Shown piece after piece: positions 18,356 to 26,011 of a DNA stretch of 64,000 nt (position 1 is the stretch's first letter; the number at the start of each line of letters is the position of its first letter). Origin of the DNA: Armatimonadota bacterium. GTDB taxonomy: Bacteria; Armatimonadota; UBA5829; DTJY01. The stretch is taken from contig JAGONM010000001.1 of the NCBI GenBank assembly GCA_017993055.1, forward strand, positions 124,001 to 188,000, written 5' to 3'. The notes beneath the pieces are model-generated. The model made no database searches. It was not told the origin of the DNA and saw only the letters and a list, made by a program, of their open reading frames with translations. A program made the position numbers and the translations under genes.

Positions 18356-19651
18356 TCAGGGGACGACCAGGCCGGACAGAAACTCCTCCGTGATCCGCTT
18401 GCCGACGAGGTAGGTCTTGCGGTCGGGGTGCCAGAGGACGTTGTTCGCGCCTCGCGTGGTGAAGCTGGAGTACACCCCGCAGTCCGTGTTGCCGGGATGG
18501 TCGGGCGTGGCCTCGATCCCGTCCGGCCCGACGCCGCCGTTGTCCATGAGTTGCTTCGACTCGCTGAACCACACAGGCTGGTCGGCCCCCGGGCGGAACT
18601 CCCCGAGGGCGATGAACCCCGGCCTTCGGGGCTTGGCGGTGGCTTCCGGCTTGGTGACGACGTCTCCCCGGTTGTTGTGGTGGAGCAGGACGTACCGCCC
18701 GTCCGCGAGTTGATAGATCGGACAGCATCCGACCGGCTCCAGGATCGGCGCGCCGAAGTCCCTGCGGAGGAGCGGCCGGGTGTTCGTCCAGTTCCTGCCG
18801 TGGTCGGAGGAGACGCTGTACCAGATGCAGCCGCTGTTCGTCCGCATGACGCAGAAGAGCCGCTCGTCCGGCAGGCGCACGATGCTCGGCTCCTGGGCGA
18901 TGCTCAGCTCGGGGTACATGAAGTGCGGCACGCGAAGCGCCTTATCACCCCACGCGCTGTAGGCCACCCGCAGGTCGCTCACCTCGGGGTCGGAGTCCAC
19001 GTTCTCGAACCGCATGAATTCGACCACCGACTCGATCTGCGTCCAGCTCTCGACCTCCTTCTTCCAGGCGCGGGCGGGGTTGAGCCAGTGCGAGTAGCCG
19101 ACGAAGTATCCGCCGCTGAGGTCTCGCATCGGGATCTGCCAGACGATCCACTCGGCCGGAACCCTGCCCTCAGGGTCGTCGTAGGGACTGGCGGGCATGG
19201 GGATGTTCTGCGGCGGGGACCAGGTTCGCCCGCCGTCGTCGCTGTATACGCCGTCCATCGTGCCGGTGTGCATCGGTATCCAGCCCTTGACGCCCTGGTG
19301 CTGGTTGTAGACGACGTAGATGCGGCCGCTCGCGGAGAGCATCGGGAACGCCCAGCTCGCCATGTGGGCGGGGTCGCCGTGGTGTCTCGGCCCGGCGATG
19401 TGAGTCGGCGGCTCCCAGGTCGCGCCGTCGTCTTCCGAGCGGGAGAAGACGACGCGGTTCGCGGGGCCGGACTCGGGAGCGAGGGCCTGGGTCCAGACGG
19501 CCGAGAGCGCGTCGCCGGGGCCCTCGAAGACGAGGAAGTGCTCGTTGTGCGAGTCCTCGCTGGCCTCGTCCAGGCTTTTCGGGATGTATGTGATGTAGTC
19601 CGGGCCGGTCCGCCGGGCCTCGCGCTGCAGGATGTCTTCAGTCGGGTTCAT
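18356..19651 (-). CDS. Sialidase-like BNR-repeat protein
   Basis: Six-bladed propeller of the sialidase/neuraminidase superfamily. Asp-box repeats are visible as SEDDGATWE, YSDDGGRTW and SSDHGRNW, and the N-terminal blade contains NRVVFSRSEDDG. ATG at 19651 (MNPTEDILQREARRTG) has GGAGG ten bases upstream and is chosen over a longer frame to 19780. The product is about 431 residues and shows no signal peptide, so it may act in the cytoplasm on imported sugars. True sialidase activity is unproven; many such proteins have other or unknown substrates. It reads away from an array of dyad symmetries at 19748-19963. Confidence 0.8.
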   Translation of the reverse strand: MNPTEDILQREARRTGPDYITYIPKSLDEASEDSHNEHFLVFEGPGDALSAVWTQALAPESGPANRVVFSRSEDDGATWEPPTHIAGPRHHGDPAHMASWAFPMLSASGRIYVVYNQHQGVKGWIPMHTGTMDGVYSDDGGRTWSPPQNIPMPASPYDDPEGRVPAEWIVWQIPMRDLSGGYFVGYSHWLNPARAWKKEVESWTQIESVVEFMRFENVDSDPEVSDLRVAYSAWGDKALRVPHFMYPELSIAQEPSIVRLPDERLFCVMRTNSGCIWYSVSSDHGRNWTNTRPLLRRDFGAPILEPVGCCPIYQLADGRYVLLHHNNRGDVVTKPEATAKPRRPGFIALGEFRPGADQPVWFSESKQLMDNGGVGPDGIEATPDHPGNTDCGVYSSFTTRGANNVLWHPDRKTYLVGKRITEEFLSGLVVP

Positions 19652-19747
19652 CGGCTTCGCACCTCCATCGGCATAGTTCCGGAGAGCCCTGCAATCCTCC
19701 TCGTTTCGCTTAGAGGGATGCGCCTCGAGACATTCGGGACGGACTTC

Positions 19748-19963
19748 CGCAGAAACCCGCGCACTATATGTTCTGCGCACATTGCGGAGGTCGAGCGGGG
19801 AACAGGTTCCGCCAAACCATTCGCCCTATATGTTTGGCGAAACGCGAAACCTCCTTCGGCAAGATGACGTCGGCAGAACGTCGGCAGTATATAGCGTTGC
19901 CGTACTGCCGACGTTCGGAGGTCTGATCATTGTTGCCAAAACGCGCGCCATATATGTTTGGCA
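19748..19963. repeat. Array of four dyads sharing a TATAT core with co-varying arms
   Basis: Four inverted repeats occur within 216 bases. Dyad 1 pairs CGCAGAA (19748-19754) with TTCTGCG (19771-19777). Dyad 2 pairs CGCCAAAC (19810-19817) with GTTTGGCG (19832-19839). Dyad 3 pairs AACGTCGGCAG (19877-19887) with CTGCCGACGTT (19905-19915). Dyad 4 pairs TGCCAAA (19934-19940) with TTTGGCA (19957-19963). Each enclosed loop contains TATAT; in dyads 1, 2 and 4 it is directly followed by GTT. Arms change in a compensated way between copies. The array lies 97-312 bases upstream of the sialidase start. Confidence 0.7.
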
Positions 19964-20152
19964 CGATGGCACTAATCACGAGCGTGAAGCTGACCGGCGC
20001 AGAGATGCGTTTCGTGGAAGGCCACGTTTGCACGTCCGCCTTCGGCGGAGCGGGCGGACATGCGTAAACGAGCCCTTGGTCTTGGCGAAATGGCCCCATC
20101 GTGCGGGCGGTTTCTCGCGGGAGAGGCCTCTTACCCACGAGGTGGAAGGCGT

Positions 20153-20320
20153 CCAGCCTGACCGGTTGTCCTGCCCGGTGTGATAGAGCTTTCGAATCGC
20201 GATCACCTCTGGTCGGGAGGGAGTTGGAATCCGGCTCCCTCCCGTGCTTATCAGGCTACTTCGACTTGGCCTGGGCGTGCGGCGCTTTGTTCGACGCGGC
20301 CTTCAGGATATTGAGTAGGC
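20153..20320 (-). pseudogene. Remnant copy of the 23264-23437 module
   Basis: Nucleotides here match 23264-23437 closely. Read on the minus strand it encodes a C-terminal scrap LNILKAASNKAPHAQAKSK followed by a stop, matching the last residues of the lipoprotein ending at 23368. A terminator-like hairpin (20215-20243) comes next, then a GTG-started scrap MIAIRKLYHTGQDNRSGW identical to the start of the caspase-like frame at 23317. The homology ends at that tryptophan. It therefore marks a former third copy of the lipoprotein/caspase-like gene pair, now lost. Confidence 0.72.
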
Positions 20321-20350
20321 CGGCACAACGTCCGCTCAGCGAGAGAACCG

Positions 20351-21796
20351 CTACTTGGCATCAACCACGCACGGCCTCTCGCGAATGGACTTCGCAATCC
20401 ACAGCCTGCTGCCTGGTTTCAGGCCCAAGCCATCCGACCGAACATGTAGCACGCGCTCATTGTCAGCCCACACGACGCTCGCTTGACAGAGATGAGGTAT
20501 CGCTTGGTATGGGACGTAGATACGGTCGGCAATGAGCATTATCGGCCTGTCCAGTATGATGCTCTGACCGTTAATCTGAAGCAATCTGGACTTGGGGCGG
20601 AGCTTGATGCTCCGCTCGGCTATGGTCAACTCAGCCTTCCCCTTGTCCCAGTGGATGCTTCCGCCATAGAGCAACGGCAGGTATCTGGCGTACAGGTACC
20701 CTGCGCCATCCACTCGTAGGACCGGATACTTCAAGTCCAGGGCTATTCCATCCACCTCGATGCCGCCTTCCTGGCGCGGCGCAGCCTGCGCCGACGAGGA
20801 ACTGCGCCGCTGGTTCGTGATCCCGGCGGCGTCTTCCCTCGACAGCTTCCTCAAACTCGCACCCGCGTATCCTCCCGCGTCCGTGGCAAACACCTCTCCG
20901 GTAATGGCATCAACAAGCACGCTGACCTCCGTGCCCGAGGCCAAGCCTGGGACTACGGGATCATTCAGTTCGTCGCAGTAGGCAGTTGCAGTATACTCGG
21001 ATGAGGCGTGTAACACAACACTGATCGCCCATGACAGCCTTTGCATGCCCAAGTCATCGCCAATGATCCACAGTCCGTGGTTATCAAGCACGAAGCCGGA
21101 TTGAGGTAAGACTGGATTATGCGGATCTTCGCTGTCGCAATCTATGATTGGTATCGTCCACCCATAATCAATCGCCAACTGCTCTGCCTGCTGAGCAGTG
21201 ACTACGGCGCTCGTGGGGACCGTGGGCGGAGGACCATGACGACCGATATATGATACGACCACGCCAGACCATTTGTCTATGCTGCACCCAGCGTTGTTCA
21301 AGCAGTAGTAAGCACCGCTCGGAAGTTGTTGCACATACACCGTCGAAGCATTGTCGGCATTAAGCGGCTGGAGGTTCAGCAATTCAAACTGCGGGTAGTG
21401 CGCAATCAGGAAGCCACGCACTACCGAGTTCAACTGGGCAATGGGCATCTGACTGCTCTCCGGCCAGTCTAGTTTGGCTGTGTAGTCGCGGCTCGCAACC
21501 CTGTCAGTCCAGAGTCGTACCTCGCCCGTCTGGCAATCCACCCAGAAGTAGTGCACCCCATCTTCAGACTCGAGCGCGTAGTAGGCACCACTATCCAGCT
21601 CGACACTCACACCTTCGAGTACTAGTGAGAGGTCGGTATCACCGATCCAGTCACGAGCAGATGTGATCGCCTGCTCCAAGGTGACAGCGAATGACATCGT
21701 CTCGGGGTCATAGGGGATTATCTGCGCTCGCGCCACCGACAGCATCGCTAGCGCCAACGATACCACAAACACGGCAGTCCGTAGTCTGATCTGCAT
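20351..21796 (-). CDS. Exported PepSY-like / copper-amine-oxidase-N-like protein
   Basis: 481-residue product with a clear signal peptide (AVFVVSLALAMLSVARAQ). The middle contains PepSY/YcdB-like units that pair a 'T.EQAI..A' helix with a 'G.Y.A.....G.HYFWVD..TGEV' strand, repeated about twice. The last 110 residues resemble the copper-amine-oxidase N-terminal domain found in many secreted proteins (YPVLRVDGAGYLYARYLP, with YVPYQAI). PepSY domains often inhibit or chaperone secreted peptidases, which fits the caspase-like genes just upstream in the same direction. The 368-residue lipoprotein at 23368 has the same architecture. Binding partner unknown. Confidence 0.68.
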   Translation of the reverse strand: MQIRLRTAVFVVSLALAMLSVARAQIIPYDPETMSFAVTLEQAITSARDWIGDTDLSLVLEGVSVELDSGAYYALESEDGVHYFWVDCQTGEVRLWTDRVASRDYTAKLDWPESSQMPIAQLNSVVRGFLIAHYPQFELLNLQPLNADNASTVYVQQLPSGAYYCLNNAGCSIDKWSGVVVSYIGRHGPPPTVPTSAVVTAQQAEQLAIDYGWTIPIIDCDSEDPHNPVLPQSGFVLDNHGLWIIGDDLGMQRLSWAISVVLHASSEYTATAYCDELNDPVVPGLASGTEVSVLVDAITGEVFATDAGGYAGASLRKLSREDAAGITNQRRSSSSAQAAPRQEGGIEVDGIALDLKYPVLRVDGAGYLYARYLPLLYGGSIHWDKGKAELTIAERSIKLRPKSRLLQINGQSIILDRPIMLIADRIYVPYQAIPHLCQASVVWADNERVLHVRSDGLGLKPGSRLWIAKSIRERPCVVDAK

Positions 21797-21808
21797 TTCG
21801 GTCTCCTT

Positions 21809-22003
21809 CTACCTACCACACTCAACTGGCGAGCCATCGAACGTCAGGAAGGGGTCAATGTCACCCCGACTCCATACGGCCTGCTCGCCGTAGAACTCAA
21901 GGAGAGTCTCTATCTGAGACACTCTGGCCGCCTCCAGTATCCAGTTCCTGCCGGCGGCATACTCTCCAATAGGAAATTCCAGATGGTCATCTGTAGGGTG
22001 CAC
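21809..22003 (-). CDS. Small hypothetical protein, 64 residues
   Basis: Starts with GTG 6 bases after the stop of the caspase-like gene and ends 12 bases before the PepSY-like gene, so it fits a tight operon. The sequence (RNWILEAARVSQIETLLEFY in the middle) has a natural, non-repetitive composition with one likely helix, no signal peptide and no recognised family. The ribosome site is weak, so translation would depend on coupling. Could also be a leftover piece of a larger protein. Confidence 0.4.
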   Translation of the reverse strand: MHPTDDHLEFPIGEYAAGRNWILEAARVSQIETLLEFYGEQAVWSRGDIDPFLTFDGSPVECGR

Positions 22004-22009
22004 TCTGCT

Positions 22010-23317
22010 CTATGCTTCAAAGAACTTCTTGATCCAAAGGTCAAGCATCTTATTGCTGATCTCACGACTGGTAGCTAACACGTGCGCCACGCCCTTCTGT
22101 CTCAACGCCTTTCCCAGGGTCATGCCTGAGCCACCGTCCATCCTGCCCGTCTTGCAGCCTGCCAGGATCACAAGCTCAACCCCCTCCAACGGCGGCAGGT
22201 CTGATATGTAGGCTGTCTCATATCCTGGCAGACTGACGCTATGGTCGGCAGCAACGGCGCACTTGTGCGTCAGGCCTTTGTGGATGACCATGGCCTTGCT
22301 GGTATAGGGTGCGCCAGCACCGTGCGCTTGCAGTAGCCACACCAAGGGTGGAACGCGACGCCCCGCTGAGTCCTTGCCTCCACCTCCCCATAGTGCAGTG
22401 ACGACTGTGCTTGCATGCTCGTCGGTCGGCTCTACCAAGGCTTTCCACTTTCCGTATTTCTTGTGCTCACCGGCTACGATTCTATGCCATTTTCGATTCG
22501 GCGGTGATCCCATAAGCACATGATGCTTCCTCGCCCATTCCCATGCCGCTTTGATGCCTGCTGTCATCACATCGTAGCCATGGTACATGCAGACAGCTGG
22601 ACCTGACACTGCCGCATTGAGATCCAACGCCCACCGATCTACTCCGTTTCGATAGAGACCACCGTGATCGTCTTTGATGTGGAGAACGAAACGGTAGGTG
22701 CCGGCGTAGGGCATCTTCTCAACGGGGACCCGGATGCGCAGGGCATGCTCGATGCCGTCGGCGGTGGCGTGGAGGCCGTCGGTATCGTTGTGGGTGATGC
22801 AGTCCTCGTTGGCGATGTTCCAGTCGTGAACCATCTCGCCTTCCGGGTCGTAGAGCCAGATGACGCCCGCGCTCGCGTTGACACCAAGCGAATCCTTCAG
22901 GACGTACTTGCGGATGACGTAGATGTACTTGTCGTCCGATTCGTCCTCCGGCGTGCCGTTGTCGTCATACCCGTCGTACTCCACGTCGCAGATCGGGTTG
23001 CCGCTCTCGTCCGACGCGCGCACGATCTTCAGGTACTCGCTCCGGTAGGTCTCCTTGTCGCCGGCAGTGCAAGGCGGTTCCGGCGGAATGCCGTTGCAGT
23101 TCAGGCAGAGGTTTTCGTCAGCCTGGTTAGCCGTCACTTCGAAGGTGTACGTCCCCTCAGGGAGGTAGTTCGTGTCGTAGCTCTCTCCCGTCGGCGTCCC
23201 GTTCCAGTAGAACGTGTGGACCCCGGCGGTTTTCCCGTAGTGCTGCAGTGTGGCCGACGGGGACCAGCCTGATCGGTTGTCCTGCCCGGTGTGATAGAGC
23301 TTTCGAATCGCGATCAC
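22010..23317 (-). CDS. Caspase-fold (CHAT/C25-like) protein lacking a signal peptide, probably 5'-truncated
   Basis: The 435-residue frame has two parts. Residues 1-235 are nearly the same as residues 12-246 of the frame at 26011, a beta-rich module with a Cys pair (CLNCNG) and an acidic loop (YDGYDDNGTPEDESDD). Residues 300-435 look like a caspase-type hydrolase: candidate catalytic His332 in LLQAHGAG and Cys388 in VILAGCKTG, the usual strand-end positions in CHAT and gingipain-like domains. There is no signal peptide, the GTG start has no good ribosome site, and a terminator-like hairpin lies just upstream. This suggests a copy that has lost its 5' part. Confidence 0.62.
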   Translation of the reverse strand: MIAIRKLYHTGQDNRSGWSPSATLQHYGKTAGVHTFYWNGTPTGESYDTNYLPEGTYTFEVTANQADENLCLNCNGIPPEPPCTAGDKETYRSEYLKIVRASDESGNPICDVEYDGYDDNGTPEDESDDKYIYVIRKYVLKDSLGVNASAGVIWLYDPEGEMVHDWNIANEDCITHNDTDGLHATADGIEHALRIRVPVEKMPYAGTYRFVLHIKDDHGGLYRNGVDRWALDLNAAVSGPAVCMYHGYDVMTAGIKAAWEWARKHHVLMGSPPNRKWHRIVAGEHKKYGKWKALVEPTDEHASTVVTALWGGGGKDSAGRRVPPLVWLLQAHGAGAPYTSKAMVIHKGLTHKCAVAADHSVSLPGYETAYISDLPPLEGVELVILAGCKTGRMDGGSGMTLGKALRQKGVAHVLATSREISNKMLDLWIKKFFEA

Positions 23318-23437
23318 CTCTGGTCGGGAGGGAGCCGGAACCCGGCTCCCTCCCCGTGCTTGTCAGGCTACTTCGACTTGGCCCGGGCATTTGGGGCCCT
23401 TTTCGGGGCGGGCGCGGCCTTCAGGATGTCGAGCAGG
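23264..23437. repeat. Duplicated module spanning lipoprotein 3' end, hairpin and caspase-like 5' end
   Basis: Parent-like copy of the sequence also present at 20153-20320. It covers the last codons of the lipoprotein gene, a strong hairpin (23326-23354) and the first codons of the caspase-like frame. That its ends lie inside both genes shows the gene pair was once duplicated as a unit. Confidence 0.7.
23326..23354 (-). terminator. Strong hairpin between lipoprotein and caspase-like genes
   Basis: GGGAGGGAGCCGG (23326-23338) pairs perfectly with CCGGCTCCCTCCC (23342-23354), a 13-bp stem with a 3-base loop. It lies just after the lipoprotein stop. No T-run follows, so it may be a transcript-end stabiliser or Rho-assisted stop rather than an intrinsic terminator. 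Confidence 0.5.
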
Positions 23438-24474
23438 TCGGAGGGGACCATTAGCCGCCCGTCCACGATCTTCATCTTCTGCGAGAGCTTGATCGTCCCA
23501 CCGGTCCATTCGATGGTGTCCTTGCCGGGCACGAGCGTGTAACGGTTCTTGCCGATGAAGAGCCGTACCCCCTCGTTGCCCAGCCAGTGGACCCGCGAGC
23601 CAGGAACCTCGGCGGCGAGGCCGCGGAGGGAGATAAGTGCACCTGAGACGCAGGGCTTGGGGGGTATGGGCATGTGCCCTCTACCCATCGGTTCTGCCGT
23701 CCTGATGATCTCTCCGGTTAACGCATCCACCTCCGCGTAGTATGTCAAGTCTTCCCTTTGGCCGCTCTCGCCATACACGACCAAGGACCACATGGTATGA
23801 TCCGGATCTGCGCTAAGAACAGGATCGGATTCAGCCGCGCCGGTCACCAATCCCTTTGCTGTCTTCACGATCTCTACCGCCTGCTCCGGCGCAATCTGGG
23901 GTTTCTGTGGAGACGGCATCGAAACCGAAAGACGGTAACAGCCGTAGTACTGAATGCGGCCGTCGGCGGGGTTGACATCCACCTTCACATCGTTGGGAAC
24001 TCTTGCGCCGTAGATATTCTCGCGGCTCCAGAAGAACGACCATCCATCACCATCCCACTCCGGCTCATCAAGTTGGAAGCTCATGGTGTCAAAGCCAGCG
24101 TACTTGGCCCGTGCCAAGTCCTCCGCAATCTGCCGGCACTGCTCCCCCGTCAGAGGACCTGTGGGTTCTTCCGTATCCTGAGAATAGGCATCTCTGTAGA
24201 ACGCACTGGTCACCTCACCGGTGACTGCATCGACTGTCCAGCTATGGTCCTCGTTCTGCATGTCATCAAGGTCGTAGATCCTCACGTGCCGCCATTCCGG
24301 ACCTTCCAAGTGCGCCTTGAGTTCCCAGCACTTGAGCTGCAGTGTGTTGTCCCCCTCAAAGGCTCGGACGGCGTTCATAGCCTGCTCGGGAGTGATGACG
24401 GATTGCCCGCTACATCCCTCAATCATGGTGACCAGAATGCAGCATGTCAGAGCCAGGATGCGCAGTTGTATCAC
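23368..24474 (-). CDS. Lipoprotein with PepSY-like repeats and copper-amine-oxidase-N-like tail
   Basis: 368-residue product. A lipobox-type signal (LTCCILVTMIEGCSG) predicts lipid attachment at the cysteine. Three repeats begin with ITPEQAMNAVRAF, LTGEQCRQIAEDLARAK and IAPEQAVEIVKTAKG and continue into strand-rich halves with 'D..TGEV'-type turns, as in PepSY/YPEB-family inhibitors. The C-terminal 95 residues resemble a copper-amine-oxidase N-terminal domain. It is a paralogue in layout of the protein at 20351-21796. It lies between two caspase-fold genes, so a role in holding these enzymes inactive or at the membrane is a reasonable but untested inference. Confidence 0.68.
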   Translation of the reverse strand: MIQLRILALTCCILVTMIEGCSGQSVITPEQAMNAVRAFEGDNTLQLKCWELKAHLEGPEWRHVRIYDLDDMQNEDHSWTVDAVTGEVTSAFYRDAYSQDTEEPTGPLTGEQCRQIAEDLARAKYAGFDTMSFQLDEPEWDGDGWSFFWSRENIYGARVPNDVKVDVNPADGRIQYYGCYRLSVSMPSPQKPQIAPEQAVEIVKTAKGLVTGAAESDPVLSADPDHTMWSLVVYGESGQREDLTYYAEVDALTGEIIRTAEPMGRGHMPIPPKPCVSGALISLRGLAAEVPGSRVHWLGNEGVRLFIGKNRYTLVPGKDTIEWTGGTIKLSQKMKIVDGRLMVPSDLLDILKAAPAPKRAPNARAKSK

Positions 24475-24493
24475 ATCTGTTACCTATCCCTCT

Positions 24494-26011
24494 CTACTCA
24501 AACCCGTACTTGGGAGGAACGATCTTGATGCTTGGGTTGCCGAATAGGACAGGGAATACCCGATAGGTCCTCTGCTTCACGCGACCGTTCGCTTGGTCGC
24601 ACTTGGCCTTAGCATCCTTATACGCCGTGCCGACCAGTATCCCCTTACATACCTCAGTCCAGAACACGTCATGGAAGGCTTTGCATGGCTCCAGCGCGAA
24701 GAGGAGATTGCTGAACCCGACCACGGCTCGCGCACCGTACTCCGCGAAGTGGTAGCCTATGGACCTGTTCTCAGGGATGTACACTGGGATACCGCACCGG
24801 ATTCCACCATTCGCGCCGGCTGAGTAGCATGCCATCAGATAGGCGAGACGTATATGGCTGAGATCATGGCCAGCTATCATGAACCTCTGATCAGCGGTGC
24901 ACTCTGTTGCGACGTAGATGCCCGAGTCCTCGTTTGGCAAGTTATCGAAGTTCAGATATGTGTAGCTCGTGCCCCCTTCAAAATCGCCGTGTCCCGCGTA
25001 CATCCACACGGCACTCCATCGTCTGTATCTCCTGTCGGCCGGGCCTACCCACATGTTAAGCGTGTGGATAGTGTGACGAGGTTGCTTGTCGGTCATCAGA
25101 CCAGTGCCACCGGTCTCAGGGCCACCCGGCGGCCAGTATGGCGCATAGACGCCCGCCTCTGAGCGCCAGTCTCCGACTCGGTGCAACCGCGAGGCCACGT
25201 CCGCTCCGTAGAGCGGTGCCTCGGGAAGCGTGCTCCTACACCACACGGTAAACGAATGGACACGGTTGTGGCAGTTCAGATCCAGCGACCACCGATCCAC
25301 TCCGTTTCGATAGAGACCACTGTGATCATCCTTGATATGGAGCACGAAACGGTAGGTGCCTGCGTACTCCATCTCGGATATCGGCACACGGATGCGGAGG
25401 GCGTGCTCGAGGCCGTCGGCGGTGGCGTGCAGGCCGTCGCAGGCGTTGTGGGTGATGCATTCCTGCTCAGCGATGTTCCAGTCGTGAACCATCTCGCCTT
25501 CCGGGTCGTAGAGCCAGATGACACCTTCGCTCGCGTTCATGCCGAGCGAGTCCTTCAGCACGTACTTGCGGATGATGTAGATGTACTTGTCGTCCGATTC
25601 GTCATTCGGCGTGCCGTTGTCGTCGTAGCCGTCGTACTCCACATCGTAGATCGGGTTGCCGCTCTCGTCCGACGCGCGCACGATCTTCAGGTACTCACTG
25701 CGGTAGGTCTCCTCATCGCCGGCAGTGCACCCGGGTTCCGGCGGAATGCCGTTGCAGTTCAGGCAGAGGTTTTCGTCAGTCTGAGTAGCCGTCACCTCGA
25801 AGGTGTACGTCCCAGCGGGGAGATAGTTCGTGTCGTAGCTCTCCCCCGTCGGCGTCCCGTTCCAGTAGAACGTGTGGGCCTCAGAGGTTATCCCGTCGTG
25901 CTGCAGCGTGGCCGACGGGGACCACACCGCACCTCTGTTATCGTCCCCAGTGTTGTAGAGCCTGAGCGTGAGCGTGACCGGGTCGGAGAGGTCGTTGTCT
26001 TCGATCGTCAC
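24494..26011 (-). CDS. Caspase-fold protein, C-terminal part after an in-frame TAG
   Basis: 505-residue frame that starts with GTG directly after, and in the same frame as, the TAG ending the upstream exported protein. Residues 12-246 are the module shared with the frame at 23317. The C-terminal region has a peptidase-like pair, His341 in MYAGHGDFEGG and Cys395 in LMACYSAGA, plus a third block around YGARAVVGFSN, in the order expected for C25/caspase-like enzymes. The catalytic region is otherwise unlike that of the 435-residue paralogue. Read through the TAG, this would be the C-terminus of an exported protein of about 885 residues. Confidence 0.68.
   Translation of the reverse strand: MTIEDNDLSDPVTLTLRLYNTGDDNRGAVWSPSATLQHDGITSEAHTFYWNGTPTGESYDTNYLPAGTYTFEVTATQTDENLCLNCNGIPPEPGCTAGDEETYRSEYLKIVRASDESGNPIYDVEYDGYDDNGTPNDESDDKYIYIIRKYVLKDSLGMNASEGVIWLYDPEGEMVHDWNIAEQECITHNACDGLHATADGLEHALRIRVPISEMEYAGTYRFVLHIKDDHSGLYRNGVDRWSLDLNCHNRVHSFTVWCRSTLPEAPLYGADVASRLHRVGDWRSEAGVYAPYWPPGGPETGGTGLMTDKQPRHTIHTLNMWVGPADRRYRRWSAVWMYAGHGDFEGGTSYTYLNFDNLPNEDSGIYVATECTADQRFMIAGHDLSHIRLAYLMACYSAGANGGIRCGIPVYIPENRSIGYHFAEYGARAVVGFSNLLFALEPCKAFHDVFWTEVCKGILVGTAYKDAKAKCDQANGRVKQRTYRVFPVLFGNPSIKIVPPKYGFE

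Larger units (their letters stand above)
19652..20350. other. Non-coding interval with dyad array and gene remnant
   Basis: About 700 bases with no convincing intact gene. The part nearest the sialidase (19748-19963) holds four dyad symmetries. The part nearest the PepSY/copper-amine-oxidase-like gene (20153-20320) is a partial copy of sequence at 23264-23437. Short frames present here have no recognisable domains apart from the copied fragment. Confidence 0.7.

Noticed and set aside
19748-19963. Integron attC-like sites
   Set aside because: Arms ending in AAC and starting in GTT recall attC boxes, but the purine/pyrimidine pattern of the core sites is not met, and no integrase or cassette structure is present.
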